A stretch of 54,820 nt of DNA from Clostridia bacterium (GCA_017531505.1 JAFXKX010000003.1:1-54820); one strand, 5' to 3'. Counted from the first letter of the stretch, positions 33,800 to 43,737 are shown. Notes: generated from the sequence alone by a model not told the origin. A program made the numbers and translations.

Positions 33800-35335
33800 A
33801 TGCGTAGAGAGATTATTGCAGATGTAACTCCTCATGAGGCCAGAGTAGCGCTGTTGGAAGATGGCGAACTGGCAGAAGTGCAGGTAGAATTACGGGGCAA
33901 CGAGCGTCTGGTAGGTAATATTTATAAAGGCAGAGTGGCTAATGTATTGCCCGGTATGCAGGCGGCGTTTGTGGACATTGGTCTGGACCGTAATGCGTTT
34001 TTGTATGTGGGTGATATTCTTGCCGATAAAAGCGACTTTGACTTTCCGGATGCGGAAGGCGTTGTTGAAAGAGAACTGAGAGATGTCAATATCCGCGATG
34101 TAGTCAAAAAAGGTCAGGAGATCATGGTGCAGGTGCTCAAACAGCCCGGCGGTACCAAAGGTGCCCGTATCACTACCCATATCACCCTGCCCGGACGTAC
34201 GATCGTACTGATGCCTACAGTGGATCATATCGGTGTATCCCGCAAGATCGAAGACGAAAAAGAGCGCGAACGCCTGAAAGATATATTGATGGAATACAAA
34301 CCGAAGGGTATGGGTATCATTGTGCGTACGGCTGCAGCCGGCTGCACAAAAGAAGAGATGATCAGAGATATTCATTTTCTGGAGCGCCTTTGGGAACGTA
34401 TACAAAAGAAAAGCGCGTTGGTATCTGCACCGCGCCTGATCCATGCCGAAGAGACATTGATGTTCCGTACGGTGCGGGATATGTTTACGGCAGATATCGA
34501 TAGTTTTGTGATCAACGACCGGGAATATTATGAGAAGGTGCTGACCATAGCGGAGATCACACAGCCCGAGATCGCAGACCGTATCAAGTTGTATACAGAG
34601 CCCGAGAATGTTTTTGACGTATACAATGTGGAGAATAAGATCGATAAGATCTTCAGCCGGAAAGTATGGCTGGATAACGGGGCTTATCTGATCATTGACG
34701 AGGCCGAAGCGCTGACTGCGATCGATGTCAATACCGGTAAATATATCGGTGAGGACGATCTGCAGGAAACCATCTTGAATGCAAATCTGGAGGCTGCCAA
34801 GAAGATAGCCAAACAGCTGCGGCTGCGGGATATCGGCGGCATTATCATCATCGACTTTATCGATATGATCGATAAAAAGAATGAAGACCTGGTGGTTGCA
34901 ACGCTCAAAGAGGCTCTCAAAAACGACCGTACCAAGACCAATGTCATTGGATTCACCGGCCTCGGATTGGTGGAGATGACGCGCAAAAAGGTGCGCCGCC
35001 GGGTGTCTGCTTTGCTGCAGCTGCCTTGTGGAGACTGTGCTGCCAGCGGCAGAGTGATGGCGCCTTCTGCCATTGCCATCAAGATCCGCAGAGAGGTCAA
35101 TCGTCTGGTACTGGGGGTAGAGGCCGACAAGTATCTGATAGAAACCTCACCCGAAACGGTGCATTATATTGAGGAGTGCAATGACAAGGGCATTGCAATG
35201 CTGCCGTCTTTCCCCGGCAAAACTTTCTATATCAGCGCCAACCGTAAACTGGACCGTCAGGCATATCGTGTATCTGTATATACAGAGGCAATGCGTAAAG
35301 AGGACGGTATCCGTGATGCACGCTTGTTCTTCTGA
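33800..35335 (+). CDS. rng: Ribonuclease E/G family endoribonuclease
   Basis: The 511-residue enzyme has an S1-like RNA-binding N-terminal domain (about residues 35-120), then the DNase I-like catalytic domain with the two metal Asp motifs ALTAIDVNTGK and IIIDFIDM, and the zinc-link Cys pair in LPCGDC. It cleaves single-stranded RNA in mRNA decay and rRNA processing. It lacks the long scaffold tail of E. coli RNase E. In many Clostridia it is followed by rplU; here rimP follows instead, behind a new promoter. Confidence 0.94.
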   Translation: MRREIIADVTPHEARVALLEDGELAEVQVELRGNERLVGNIYKGRVANVLPGMQAAFVDIGLDRNAFLYVGDILADKSDFDFPDAEGVVERELRDVNIRDVVKKGQEIMVQVLKQPGGTKGARITTHITLPGRTIVLMPTVDHIGVSRKIEDEKERERLKDILMEYKPKGMGIIVRTAAAGCTKEEMIRDIHFLERLWERIQKKSALVSAPRLIHAEETLMFRTVRDMFTADIDSFVINDREYYEKVLTIAEITQPEIADRIKLYTEPENVFDVYNVENKIDKIFSRKVWLDNGAYLIIDEAEALTAIDVNTGKYIGEDDLQETILNANLEAAKKIAKQLRLRDIGGIIIIDFIDMIDKKNEDLVVATLKEALKNDRTKTNVIGFTGLGLVEMTRKKVRRRVSALLQLPCGDCAASGRVMAPSAIAIKIRREVNRLVLGVEADKYLIETSPETVHYIEECNDKGIAMLPSFPGKTFYISANRKLDRQAYRVSVYTEAMRKEDGIRDARLFF

Positions 35336-35387
35336 TCAAAATGTGCAAAAAACGGCGTAACTATGGGAAAAATCGTGCATAATACTA

Positions 35388-35416
35388 TTGTAACCGAAGG
35401 AGTATTATGTTAGAAT
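35388..35416 (+). promoter_or_regulatory. Promoter of the rimP-nusA-infB operon
   Basis: TTGTAA (35388-35393) and TAGAAT (35411-35416) are 17 bases apart. It starts a leader of about 100 bases before rimP. Confidence 0.62.
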
Positions 35417-35432
35417 GTGTATGTAACAGTAT

Positions 35433-35472
35433 ACTCTTCGTCAAAGAGTGGGCATCCCCCACTCTTTGATTT
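35433..35472 (+). promoter_or_regulatory. Candidate attenuator in the rimP leader
   Basis: CAAAGAGTGGG (35442-35452) pairs with CCCACTCTTTG (35457-35467) and is followed by ATTTTG, a terminator shape. ACTCTT at 35433-35438 can pair with AAGAGT (35445-35450) and would break that stem, so two exclusive folds exist. The role in control of the operon is inference. Confidence 0.6.
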
Positions 35473-35522
35473 TGTGCGTAAATATATGATTCTTGAGAAT
35501 CGATAGACCGGAGGTGGCAGAG

Positions 35523-35987
35523 ATGTCTAAAAAAATTGAAGAATCCGTCATGCAGTTGGTTGCACCTGTTGCGGCACAGCTGGGGTATGAAGTGGTGGAT
35601 GTCGAGTATTTGAAAAAGAAAAACGAGGATTCCGAACTGATCATCTATATCGATAAAGAAGGTGGGATCGACCTGGATGACTGTGAAGCGTGCAGCGTTG
35701 CCATTGATCCGATCATTGATGAGGCGGATCCGATCGAAGAAGCCTATATTCTGTGTGTTTCTTCGCCGGGTATCGATCGTCCCCTGAAGCGTCCGCAGGA
35801 TTTTGAAAAGCAGATGGGGCAGAAAGTAGATGTTAAACTTTACGAAAAACTGGATGGAAAAAAGGAATTTACAGCAGTGCTCAAAGGATATACTCCCGAA
35901 ATGATCACGCTGGAAACAATAAAGAAACAGACCGTAGAAATCCCGGCGGAGAAGATCGTAGTGATTCGTCCGCACATTGAATTTTAA
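35523..35987 (+). CDS. rimP: Ribosome maturation factor RimP
   Basis: The 154-residue protein assists 30S maturation. It has the N-terminal alpha/beta domain (VAAQLGYEVVDVEYLKK, IDLDDCEACS, CVSSPGIDRPLK) and the C-terminal SH3-like domain. SSPGIDRPL is the hallmark. GGAGGTGG is upstream of the chosen ATG, and nusA follows after 15 bases, the universal order. Confidence 0.96.
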   Translation: MSKKIEESVMQLVAPVAAQLGYEVVDVEYLKKKNEDSELIIYIDKEGGIDLDDCEACSVAIDPIIDEADPIEEAYILCVSSPGIDRPLKRPQDFEKQMGQKVDVKLYEKLDGKKEFTAVLKGYTPEMITLETIKKQTVEIPAEKIVVIRPHIEF

Positions 35988-36002
35988 GGAGTGATAAAGG
36001 GC

Positions 36003-37079
36003 ATGAATGCTGAATTTATAAACGCATTGAACGAACTGGAACAGGAAAGAGGCATTGAGAAAGAAGTATTGCTGGATGCAATCAAAACCGCATTGGTTTC
36101 TGCCTATAAGAGAGACTTCGGTATGTCTCAGAATGCACGTGTAGAGATCGATGATGTGACCGGCGTGCTCAAAGTATTTGCAGAGAAGACTGTTGTAGAC
36201 GATGTATTTGACGAAACCTTTGAGATCAGTCTGGAAGATGCCAGAAAGATCAATATGGCATATGAACTGGGCGACATCGTGGAAGAAGAAGTCACCCCCA
36301 GATCTTTTGGCCGTATCGCTGCACAGTTGGCAAAGCAGGTGGTGGTACAGCGTATCCGCGAGGCGGAACGCGGTGTGATCTATGACCGCTTTATTGAAAA
36401 GGAAAACGAACTGATGACCGGTATTGTACTGCGTCAGGAACGCGGCAGCTATTATCTGGATCTGGGCAGTGCGGAAGGCATCCTGCCTGCAAGAGAAGTG
36501 ATCCCGGGCGAAAAGTATGAGACCAATATGCGCATCAAAGTGTATGTGCTGGAGGTTAAGAATACTACCAAGGGCTCTCAGATCATTACCTCCCGTTCTC
36601 ACCCCGGCCTGATCAAGCGCCTGTTTGAGCTGGAAGTACCGGAAATCGCGCAGAACGTAGTAAACATCAAGAGCATTGCCCGTGAAGCAGGTAAGCGCAG
36701 CAAGATTGCCGTATATGCGGAAGATGCCAATGTGGATGCGGTAGGCGCTTGCGTAGGTGCAAGAGGCAGCCGTATCAATCAGGTAGTGGAAGAACTCAAT
36801 GGTGAACGCATCGATGTAATCCCGTGGAGCCCGGATGCGGCAGAATTTATTGCCAATGCACTGCGCCCCGCACAGGTGCTGATGACCAGAGTCAATGAAG
36901 AAGAAAAAATTGCAGAAGCGATTGTTGCAGACAATCAGCTGTCTCTTGCGATCGGTAAAGAAGGACAGAATGCAAGACTGGCAGCAAAACTGACCGGTTT
37001 TAAGATCGACATCAAATGCCAGTCTCAGGTGGCGGAAACCTTGTTTGACGCAGAGGAGACTGAGGATATCGAGGCCTGA
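36003..37079 (+). CDS. nusA: Transcription termination/antitermination protein NusA
   Basis: The 358-residue protein has the RNA polymerase-binding N-domain (about residues 1-125), an S1 domain (VLRQERGSYYLDLGSAEGILP), and two KH domains (SRSHPGLIKRLFELEVPEI, VGACVGARGSRINQVVEEL; SLAIGKEGQNARLAAKLTG). It lacks the acidic repeats of E. coli NusA, as usual in Firmicutes. AAGGAG lies upstream; an in-frame GTG 12 bases earlier is too near the ribosome site. Confidence 0.96.
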   Translation: MNAEFINALNELEQERGIEKEVLLDAIKTALVSAYKRDFGMSQNARVEIDDVTGVLKVFAEKTVVDDVFDETFEISLEDARKINMAYELGDIVEEEVTPRSFGRIAAQLAKQVVVQRIREAERGVIYDRFIEKENELMTGIVLRQERGSYYLDLGSAEGILPAREVIPGEKYETNMRIKVYVLEVKNTTKGSQIITSRSHPGLIKRLFELEVPEIAQNVVNIKSIAREAGKRSKIAVYAEDANVDAVGACVGARGSRINQVVEELNGERIDVIPWSPDAAEFIANALRPAQVLMTRVNEEEKIAEAIVADNQLSLAIGKEGQNARLAAKLTGFKIDIKCQSQVAETLFDAEETEDIEA

Positions 37080-37093
37080 TCGGAGGGATAGCA

Positions 37094-37375
37094 TTGCTGA
37101 AGCAGAAGAAAATACCGATGCGAATGTGCGTTGCATGCCGTGAATCCAAGCCCAAGCGTGAATTGATCCGCGTTGTGCGAAACAAAGAGGGTGAGGTATC
37201 GGTAGATACGACCGGCAAAGCGCAGGGCAGGGGCGCATATCTATGCCCCAATGTAGAATGTCTGGAAAAGGCATTTAAGATCAAGGCACTCAACCGTGCG
37301 TTGGACTGTGTATTTACGGAAGAAATGCTCCAGGAAGCAAAGCGGGTGATATTACGCCGTGAAATTGAAAGATGA
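37094..37375 (+). CDS. rnpM: YlxR family RNase P modulator
   Basis: The 93-residue basic protein has the YlxR signature MRMCVACRESKPKRELIRVV and GRGAYLCPNVECLEKA. Family members bind RNA, and in Bacillus the homologue modulates RNase P. Start is TTG with GGAGGG upstream; an internal ATG is possible but has no ribosome site. It overlaps ylxQ by 17 bases. Confidence 0.9.
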   Translation: MLKQKKIPMRMCVACRESKPKRELIRVVRNKEGEVSVDTTGKAQGRGAYLCPNVECLEKAFKIKALNRALDCVFTEEMLQEAKRVILRREIER

Positions 37376-37691
37376 GTTTTTCACAATGCTCGGCTTTGCA
37401 GCAAGAGCGCGGGCGTGTGTGAGCGGGTATACAGCCGTAGAGCTGGGGATACGCAAGCGGAGCATTCGTCTCGTAATACTGGATGAAGAGATCTCGCAAA
37501 ACAGTCTGGAAAAGATTTCGGCGATGTGCAAAGCAGCAAAGATCCCTTATGTGATCGCCGGGCCTGCCGGGCTGATGGGCAGCAGGATCGGGAAAAGTGC
37601 TGCGAGAATTGCCGGGATTACGCAAGATCTGTTCGCAAAACGGATGCTGGAATTGACGGAAACGGACGACAAGACGGAGGTTAAACATTGA
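37359..37691 (+). CDS. L7Ae-like RNA-binding protein YlxQ
   Basis: The 110-residue protein has the L7Ae/L30e/S12e fold pattern ([39 protein letters not shown]), likely a K-turn RNA binder. The GTG start lies inside the rnpM end, and its stop overlaps the infB TTG. The place between rnpM and infB is that of ylxQ in Firmicutes. Confidence 0.85.
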   Translation: MKLKDEFFTMLGFAARARACVSGYTAVELGIRKRSIRLVILDEEISQNSLEKISAMCKAAKIPYVIAGPAGLMGSRIGKSAARIAGITQDLFAKRMLELTETDDKTEVKH

Positions 37692-40486
37692 GCAAATTTA
37701 ATATATTGGAATTTCACAAGAATATGAAATCCAGCCTGAAAGGTGCTGTGGAAAAGGCTGAGCAGCGCAGCGCAGAAGCAAAGCAGCGTCTGCGTGATAT
37801 CAAGCAGCTGGAAGCAGATATGCTGAAGCGCCTGGAAGCAAAGCGGGAAAAAGAAAGCGAAGCAGTGGCTGAGCAGCCTGCAGCTGTTCAGGAGCCTGTA
37901 GTAACACAGCCTGCCGTGAAGACAGAAAAGCCGGCAGCAGAGGTTGTAAAACCCGAGCAGCCTGTGAAGGTAAAAGCGGAAGAAAAGAAGGCAGAAGAAA
38001 AACCTGTACAGAAACAGGAGAGCAAAGAAAAAGATACTATGAAGACCCCGGTAAAGGAAAAGACAGAAAAAGCAAATACAAAACCGCAGGAAAAGAAAGC
38101 GGAAGCACCCAAGCCGGTGGAACCAAAATCCGACTTTAGCGTATATATGCCTGATCTTTCTGTATTTAAGCCGCGTATCCGCGTAGTACGCAGCGCAAAA
38201 GATGAGGAAGCAGAGCAGAAGAAGCGTGAAGAAAAGCAGCGTCAGGAAAGAGAACGTGCTGCAGCTGCAGCACCTGCAAGATCTCAGCGTCAGGAACGCG
38301 GCGACCGCCCGCAGGGTGAACGTCGCGGTGAGCGCAGAGGACCCGGCGGTCAGCAGCAGGGCGGTTATCAGAAGCGCGGAGCAGCCGGCGGTCAGGGATT
38401 CCAGAAGGACGGCGGCTTTGGCGGTAAATTTGATAAGGATGAGGATGCACCTACCAATAATAACGTAAGAAAGCCCGCACCCAAGAAAAACAGCGGTGCA
38501 ACTGCGGTATTTGTAGCGCCTCAGACCAGAGACCGTCATGTAAATAACAACAATTACGATCAGAAAAAGCGCGCAAGCGAAGAAGAAATGGCAGCAAAGC
38601 GTCGCCGTAACGCCATGAAGGAAAAGAGCTTCATGAATGGTGATGACGACGGTTATGTAAGAAGCGCAAGAAAGGGCAAGCGCAAGGATGATAAGAAGAT
38701 GTCCGCAGCGATCGAGCCCATCAAGATCGAAAATGCAGTGATCACCGGCGATATGGTCGCAATCAAAACTTTGGCGGAAAAGATCGGTAAGCCCGCTGCA
38801 GAAATCATCAAGAAACTGTTTATGTTGGGCAATATCTGCAACATCAACTCCGAGATCGATTTCGATACCGCGGCATTGATCGCAGATGACTACGGTGTAA
38901 CGCTGGAGCAGAAGAAAGAACAGACCGCAGAAGAAGCGCTGATCGCCGAATTTGATGAGACTGTAGACGACGAAGAGAACCTCGTAGAGCGTCCCCCGGT
39001 CGTTACGGTTATGGGTCACGTAGACCACGGTAAAACCTCTTTGCTGGATGCGATCCGTAAAACAAAAGTACAGGCAGGCGAAGCCGGCGGTATTACCCAG
39101 CACATCGGTGCATATACCGTTACCGCAAAGGGCAGAGACATTACCTTCCTGGATACCCCCGGTCACGCAGCATTTACCGCAATGCGTGCAAGAGGTGCAC
39201 AGTCCACAGATATCGCAGTATTGGTTGTTGCGGCAGATGACGGTGTAATGCCTCAGACTGTAGAAGCAATCAACCATGCAAAGTCAGCAGAAGTACCGAT
39301 CATTATCGCGATCAATAAGATGGATAAACCCACTGCAAACCCCGAACGCGTTAAGCAGGAACTGACCGAATACGGTCTGGTTGCAGAGGAATGGGGCGGC
39401 GATGTTATCATGGTACCTGTATCCGCATTGACCGGTGAAGGTATTGATACTTTGCTGGAAATGATCCTGCTGGTAGCAGATGTCGGCGAACTGCGGGCGA
39501 ACCCCAACCGTATGGCAAAGGGTACTATCATCGAAGCCCGTCTGGACAGAGGCAGAGGTCCTGTTGCGACTGTATTGGTACAGAACGGTACTTTGCGCAT
39601 TCAGGATACTATCGTCGCAGGTATGGCATACGGCAGAGTACGTGCAATGTATGATGACAGCGGCAATGCTGTCAAAGAGGCAGGTCCTTCCATCCCTGTA
39701 GAGGTTATCGGCTTCTCTGATGTTCCTGCTGCAGGCGATATCATCTATGCGGTAGAGCAGGATAAACTCTCCAGACAGGTAGTCGAAGAGAGAAGAGACC
39801 GCATGAAGGCAGAAAAACTCAAGAGCATGAGCAAAGTATCTTTGGATGATTTGTTCTCCAAGATCGCGGAAGGTCAGATGAAAGACCTCAACATCATCGT
39901 TAAGGCAGACGTACAGGGTTCTGTGGAAGCGATCAGACAGTCTCTTGAAAAACTGTCCAACGACGAAGTACGAGTACGCGTCATCCATGGCGCTGCAGGT
40001 ACCATCAGCGAAACGGATATTCTGTTGGCTTCCACCGGTAACGCGATCGTCATCGGCTTTAACGTTCGCCCGGATGCAGCGGTTATGGCTGCGGCAGAGC
40101 GCGAGAATGTAGACGTTCGTCTGTATCGTATCATTTACAATGCAATTGAAGATGTAGAAAAGGCTATGAAAGGTATGTTGGCTCCTGAATTCAAGGAAGA
40201 AGTTCTGGGCCATGCAACCGTTCGTCAGACCTTCAAGGTATCTTCTGTCGGCACCATTGCAGGCAGCTACGTTACCGATGGTAAGATTGTGCGTAACGCA
40301 GAAGTTCGTCTCGTAAGAAACGGTATCGTAATCTACGAAGGTAAGTTGTCTTCTCTCAAACGCTTCAAGGATGATGCGAGAGAGGTTGCTACCGGCTATG
40401 AATGTGGTATCACATTGGAAAACTACAATGATATCAAGGAAGATGACGTCATTGAAGCGTTCCAGGTCGTAGAAGTAGAAAGATAA
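37688..40486 (+). CDS. infB: Translation initiation factor IF-2
   Basis: The 932-residue GTPase delivers initiator tRNA to the 30S subunit. A low-complexity N-terminal region of about 360 residues comes first: Lys/Glu/Ala/Pro-rich, then an Arg/Gly/Gln stretch (38277-38430) with [20 protein letters not shown] repeats. A second IF2_N segment (near residue 345) precedes the G domain with G1 GHVDHGKT (near residue 442), DTPGHAAF and NKMD. Domains II-IV with the fMet-tRNA-binding C-domain complete it. TTG start with GGAGG seven bases upstream overlaps the ylxQ stop. Confidence 0.96.
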   Translation: MSKFNILEFHKNMKSSLKGAVEKAEQRSAEAKQRLRDIKQLEADMLKRLEAKREKESEAVAEQPAAVQEPVVTQPAVKTEKPAAEVVKPEQPVKVKAEEKKAEEKPVQKQESKEKDTMKTPVKEKTEKANTKPQEKKAEAPKPVEPKSDFSVYMPDLSVFKPRIRVVRSAKDEEAEQKKREEKQRQERERAAAAAPARSQRQERGDRPQGERRGERRGPGGQQQGGYQKRGAAGGQGFQKDGGFGGKFDKDEDAPTNNNVRKPAPKKNSGATAVFVAPQTRDRHVNNNNYDQKKRASEEEMAAKRRRNAMKEKSFMNGDDDGYVRSARKGKRKDDKKMSAAIEPIKIENAVITGDMVAIKTLAEKIGKPAAEIIKKLFMLGNICNINSEIDFDTAALIADDYGVTLEQKKEQTAEEALIAEFDETVDDEENLVERPPVVTVMGHVDHGKTSLLDAIRKTKVQAGEAGGITQHIGAYTVTAKGRDITFLDTPGHAAFTAMRARGAQSTDIAVLVVAADDGVMPQTVEAINHAKSAEVPIIIAINKMDKPTANPERVKQELTEYGLVAEEWGGDVIMVPVSALTGEGIDTLLEMILLVADVGELRANPNRMAKGTIIEARLDRGRGPVATVLVQNGTLRIQDTIVAGMAYGRVRAMYDDSGNAVKEAGPSIPVEVIGFSDVPAAGDIIYAVEQDKLSRQVVEERRDRMKAEKLKSMSKVSLDDLFSKIAEGQMKDLNIIVKADVQGSVEAIRQSLEKLSNDEVRVRVIHGAAGTISETDILLASTGNAIVIGFNVRPDAAVMAAAERENVDVRLYRIIYNAIEDVEKAMKGMLAPEFKEEVLGHATVRQTFKVSSVGTIAGSYVTDGKIVRNAEVRLVRNGIVIYEGKLSSLKRFKDDAREVATGYECGITLENYNDIKEDDVIEAFQVVEVER

Positions 40487-40505
40487 ATAACAGGAGAACA
40501 CGAAC

Positions 40506-40892
40506 ATGAGTCAGAGAAGAACCGCCAAGATCGACGGTGAGATCCAAAGACTCTTGGGAGAAATATTTCTGACCGGCATCAAAGACCCCCGCTTCAGCAA
40601 AATGACGGGGGTCATGCGGGTCAATACAACCCCAGACCTGAAGTATGCAAAGGTGTATGTCAGCATTTATGATACACCGGCCAAGGTAGAGTCTACTATG
40701 GAAGCACTCGCAAGTGCAGAACCGTTTATCAGAGCAAAACTGAACGAAAAGATCAAACTGCGCAGGATCCCTAATCTGGAGTTTGTGCACGATACGTCTA
40801 TTGCATATAGTATCGAGATCTCTAAGCTCATTGATGAAGTAACTGCAAAGGATAGAGAAAATGCAAGAAATCGAAACGAAGATCAGGAATGA
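40506..40892 (+). CDS. rbfA: Ribosome-binding factor A
   Basis: The 128-residue KH-type protein matures the 16S rRNA 5' end. It shows RTAKIDGEIQRLLGEIFL, the strand DLKYAKVYVSIYD and the C-terminal RRIPNLEFVHDTSI with the conserved basic and acidic residues of RbfA. CAGGAG precedes the ATG. It overlaps nrnA by 32 bases. Confidence 0.95.
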   Translation: MSQRRTAKIDGEIQRLLGEIFLTGIKDPRFSKMTGVMRVNTTPDLKYAKVYVSIYDTPAKVESTMEALASAEPFIRAKLNEKIKLRRIPNLEFVHDTSIAYSIEISKLIDEVTAKDRENARNRNEDQE

Positions 40893-41811
40893 GCAGGATT
40901 TTTTGATCATTGGCCATATCAGCCCTGATGGAGATACGATAGGCAGTGGTATGGCGCTGTTGCTGGCTTTGAAAAGTCTGGGCAAAAGCGCCATATTTGT
41001 CGTTGATGGAAAAGTGCCGGAAAAACTGGCGTTCCTCGAACAATATGCACCGATATATACGCCGGAATCTTGCCCGAAGCAGGAATTCGGCTGTGTGATC
41101 GCGGTGGATGTATCCGATAAGGGACGCATGGGTAAGGCGCAGGCTTTGTTTGATGCCAATGACAATACCGTCGTGATCGATCACCATGGAACAAACCCTG
41201 CATTTGGTGCGGTCAACTATATTGAAACTGTAGGCGCAGCCGGGCTGCTGATTTATCAGCTGATACAGAAATTGCAGGTGCCGATTACTAAGCAAATAGC
41301 AGATCTGCTGTATATTGCTTTGTGTACAGATACGGGAAATTTCTCTTATTCCAATACCGATGCGGAGATATTGCATGCGGCAGCGGTGCTGAGGGAAGCA
41401 GGCGCAGATATTCCTTCTATCATTGAACGGGTATATAAAGAACGCCGTCTGGGTGCAACGCGTCTGATCGGACGTTCTCTGGAACATTTGCGTTTGGCCG
41501 CAGACGGTAAGATCGCACTTTCCTATATTTTGAAAGAGGATTTTGCGGAATTGGGCGCATTGCCTGAAGATACCGAGGAATTGATCAATTACACCCGGGA
41601 AATCAAAGGGGTGGAGATCGCCATTTTCCTGCGTCAGGGTGATGATGAGCACTTCAAAGTAAGCTTCCGCAGCAAAAAATATGCGGATGTCGCCAGCCTG
41701 GCGGCAGAATTTGAAGGTGGTGGGCATATCCATGCTTCCGGCGGATACGTACGTCAGCCGTTGGAGCAGGCAATCGAGCGATTGATTGAGGCTGCAGAAA
41801 AGAAATTATGA
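40861..41811 (+). CDS. nrnA: DHH family nanoRNase/pAp phosphatase
   Basis: The 316-residue phosphoesterase should degrade short oligoribonucleotides and pAp. It has the DHH motifs HISPDGDTIGS, AVDVSDKGR and DHHGTNPAFG, and the DHHA1 domain with the GGGH motif in EGGGHIHASGG. AAGGAT lies before the ATG, inside rbfA. Its stop overlaps truB by four bases, the normal clostridial order. Confidence 0.94.
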   Translation: MQEIETKIRNEQDFLIIGHISPDGDTIGSGMALLLALKSLGKSAIFVVDGKVPEKLAFLEQYAPIYTPESCPKQEFGCVIAVDVSDKGRMGKAQALFDANDNTVVIDHHGTNPAFGAVNYIETVGAAGLLIYQLIQKLQVPITKQIADLLYIALCTDTGNFSYSNTDAEILHAAAVLREAGADIPSIIERVYKERRLGATRLIGRSLEHLRLAADGKIALSYILKEDFAELGALPEDTEELINYTREIKGVEIAIFLRQGDDEHFKVSFRSKKYADVASLAAEFEGGGHIHASGGYVRQPLEQAIERLIEAAEKKL

Positions 41812-42680
41812 ACGGTGTTGTCAATGTTTTAAAGCCGCCGTCCATGTCCTCCAACGGTGTGACGGTATATCTGAAACGACTGCTGGATGAGAAGCGCGTC
41901 GGTCATGCAGGCACATTGGATCCCGGTGCGGCAGGCGTACTGGTGGTATTGTTGGGCAGATCATCAAGATTGTCCGACTATCTGATGGGGCACGATAAGA
42001 CTTATATTGCCGAGATGCATCTGGGCTGCACGACGGATACACTGGATAGTTATGGGGCGATCTGTAAACAGCAGACGCCCAAGCAGGCGTATACCGTTGC
42101 ACAAATTCAGCAGGCAGCCGATGGTTTTGTCGGAGAGATTACGCAGATCCCGCCCGCATATTCTGCGATCAAAGTAGACGGGAAAAAGTCCTATGAACTG
42201 GCCCGGAAAGGGATCAATGTCCAAAAAGCGCCGAGAAAGATCACGATCCATGATATCCGTGTGCTGGAACAAACGGGCCCGATGCAGTTTCTGATGGAGA
42301 TCCGATGCTCAAAAGGTACGTATATCCGCACCTTGCTGGAAGATATCGCCGCATCGATAGGTGAACTGGCATATACCTCGCTGTTGGTGCGCAGTTGCTC
42401 GGGTGATCATGATATCAGCCGTGCCTATACGCTGGATGAGATTGCGGCTATGGTGCAGGCAGGCGATGATAGTTTTTGTATTCCGCCGGAGCAGGTAGTG
42501 GCAGATCTGCCCAAAGTGTATCTGCAGAGCAATCAGAAATTTGCTGTGGAAAACGGACAAAGACTTCGTTATACGGGAGAATTGCCGCAAGGTCAATTTG
42601 CACTGTACTGCGGGGATACTTTTTATGGGATAGGCATTGCCGAAGACGGTTGTCCGAAATTGAAGATACCGCTTTATTGA
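41808..42680 (+). CDS. truB: tRNA pseudouridine-55 synthase
   Basis: The 290-residue enzyme makes Psi55 in the T loop of tRNAs. The catalytic motif GTLDPGAAGVLVV carries the Asp nucleophile, and the TruB thumb and RIPPAYSAIKVDGKKSYELARKG-like region (reading IPPAYSAIKVDGKKSYEL) are present. A C-terminal PUA-like part is short. The ATGA overlap couples it to nrnA. Confidence 0.95.
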   Translation: MNGVVNVLKPPSMSSNGVTVYLKRLLDEKRVGHAGTLDPGAAGVLVVLLGRSSRLSDYLMGHDKTYIAEMHLGCTTDTLDSYGAICKQQTPKQAYTVAQIQQAADGFVGEITQIPPAYSAIKVDGKKSYELARKGINVQKAPRKITIHDIRVLEQTGPMQFLMEIRCSKGTYIRTLLEDIAASIGELAYTSLLVRSCSGDHDISRAYTLDEIAAMVQAGDDSFCIPPEQVVADLPKVYLQSNQKFAVENGQRLRYTGELPQGQFALYCGDTFYGIGIAEDGCPKLKIPLY

Positions 42681-42692
42681 AAGTGAAGATAT

Positions 42693-43622
42693 ATGCAAAT
42701 TGTAGGAACGGAAACAGTTTTTGAAAAAAAGAATGTGATCGCTTTAGGTACGTTTGACGGATTGCACCGTGCGCATTACAGGATCATTCAGCTGACAAAA
42801 CAAATCGCACAGCAGCGGGGGATGGGCAGTATGGTATATACCTTTGCATCATTGCCCTCGGCATGGTTTGGCGGAGAAAGTCAGTTGTTGTTTACACCGG
42901 CAGAAAAAACACGGGCGTTGGACGAGGCAGGGATCGATTATCTGCAGATGCAGCCGTTTGACGAAAAAGTTGCTTGCCAGAGCAGGGAAGCATTTGCGGA
43001 ATATCTGCGTACTACCCTGCAGGCAGGGGTGTTGGTAGCGGGTTTTGACTTCCGCTTTGGTGCCGGGGCAGCCGGTGATGCTGAGTTTTTACATCAGTAT
43101 GGGAAAGCCCATGGCATTGAAGTGATCATACTGCAGCGCATGGACGATGCGCAGGAACCCATCAGCAGTACGCGTATCCGTATGGCGGTCCGTTCAGGGG
43201 ATCTGCAGACGGCAGAACGTCTGTTGGGCAGACCCTACGGTTTGTGCGGGGAAGTGTGTCATGGCAGAGAAGTGGGCAGAACCATAGGGTTCCCCACAGC
43301 AAATATTTCAGTCCCACATGATAAGATCCTGCCGCCCAGAGGTGTGTACATCACCCGCGTAACGCTGGATGGCAAGGTGTATGGCGGAATCACGAATATC
43401 GGTAGTCGGCCGACGTTGCAGAATGGGGAAGATGTCTCTATAGAAACCAACATTCTGGGATTGCAGCAGGAAATTTACGGGAAACAGATACAGATAGAGT
43501 TGCTGAAATTCGTTCGTCCGGAGCAGACATTTGCAGATTTGGATGCACTTCGCAAGGCGATCGAAAGAGACAAAAGTACCGCAGCAATTTTTTTTGAAAA
43601 AGAGAACAAAAAGCCTTTGTAA
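42693..43622 (+). CDS. ribF: Bifunctional riboflavin kinase/FAD synthetase
   Basis: The 309-residue enzyme makes FMN and FAD. The N-terminal nucleotidyltransferase has ALGTFDGLHRAHY and ISSTRIR (near residue 160); the C-terminal kinase has GRTIGFPTANI and GGITNIGSRPT. GAAGAT is a modest ribosome site 12 bases after the truB stop. The terminator-like element after it and a new promoter separate it from rpsO. Confidence 0.95.
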   Translation: MQIVGTETVFEKKNVIALGTFDGLHRAHYRIIQLTKQIAQQRGMGSMVYTFASLPSAWFGGESQLLFTPAEKTRALDEAGIDYLQMQPFDEKVACQSREAFAEYLRTTLQAGVLVAGFDFRFGAGAAGDAEFLHQYGKAHGIEVIILQRMDDAQEPISSTRIRMAVRSGDLQTAERLLGRPYGLCGEVCHGREVGRTIGFPTANISVPHDKILPPRGVYITRVTLDGKVYGGITNIGSRPTLQNGEDVSIETNILGLQQEIYGKQIQIELLKFVRPEQTFADLDALRKAIERDKSTAAIFFEKENKKPL

Positions 43623-43635
43623 AAGGGTTTTTCGC
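43610..43635 (+). terminator. Weak terminator after ribF
   Basis: AAAAGCCTT pairs with AAGGGTTTT with one mismatch, followed by TTC. It overlaps the ribF stop codon. Confidence 0.5.
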
Positions 43636-43646
43636 ATAATTTCCCC

Positions 43647-43675
43647 TTTACAAGGGAATTAATATGTGATACAAT
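43647..43675 (+). promoter_or_regulatory. Promoter of rpsO
   Basis: TTTACA (43647-43652) and TACAAT (43670-43675) are 17 bases apart, giving a leader of about 85 bases before rpsO. Confidence 0.68.
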
Positions 43676-43690
43676 GCTTTCGTGTCAAAA

Positions 43691-43737
43691 CCGAATACTC
43701 TGTTTGGCGAATACCCGACGCGTTACTGAGTTTTCGG
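43691..43737 (+). ncRNA. Structured S15 (rpsO) leader candidate
   Basis: CCGA (43691-43694) pairs with TCGG (43734-43737) and ACTC (43697-43700) with GAGT (43728-43731), closing a multi-element RNA about 30 bases before the start of rpsO. Ribosomal protein S15 represses its own gene through leader RNAs in several bacteria; binding here is inferred. Confidence 0.55.

Noticed and set aside
35385..37274. Long antisense frame opposite rimP-nusA
   Set aside because: Composition is that of a shadow frame and the plus strand holds clear rimP and nusA motifs in an operon.
37547..39277. Antisense frame opposite ylxQ-infB with leucine/cysteine-rich runs
   Set aside because: The apparent hydrophobic repeats are the complement of the Lys/Glu/Ala-rich infB N-terminus.
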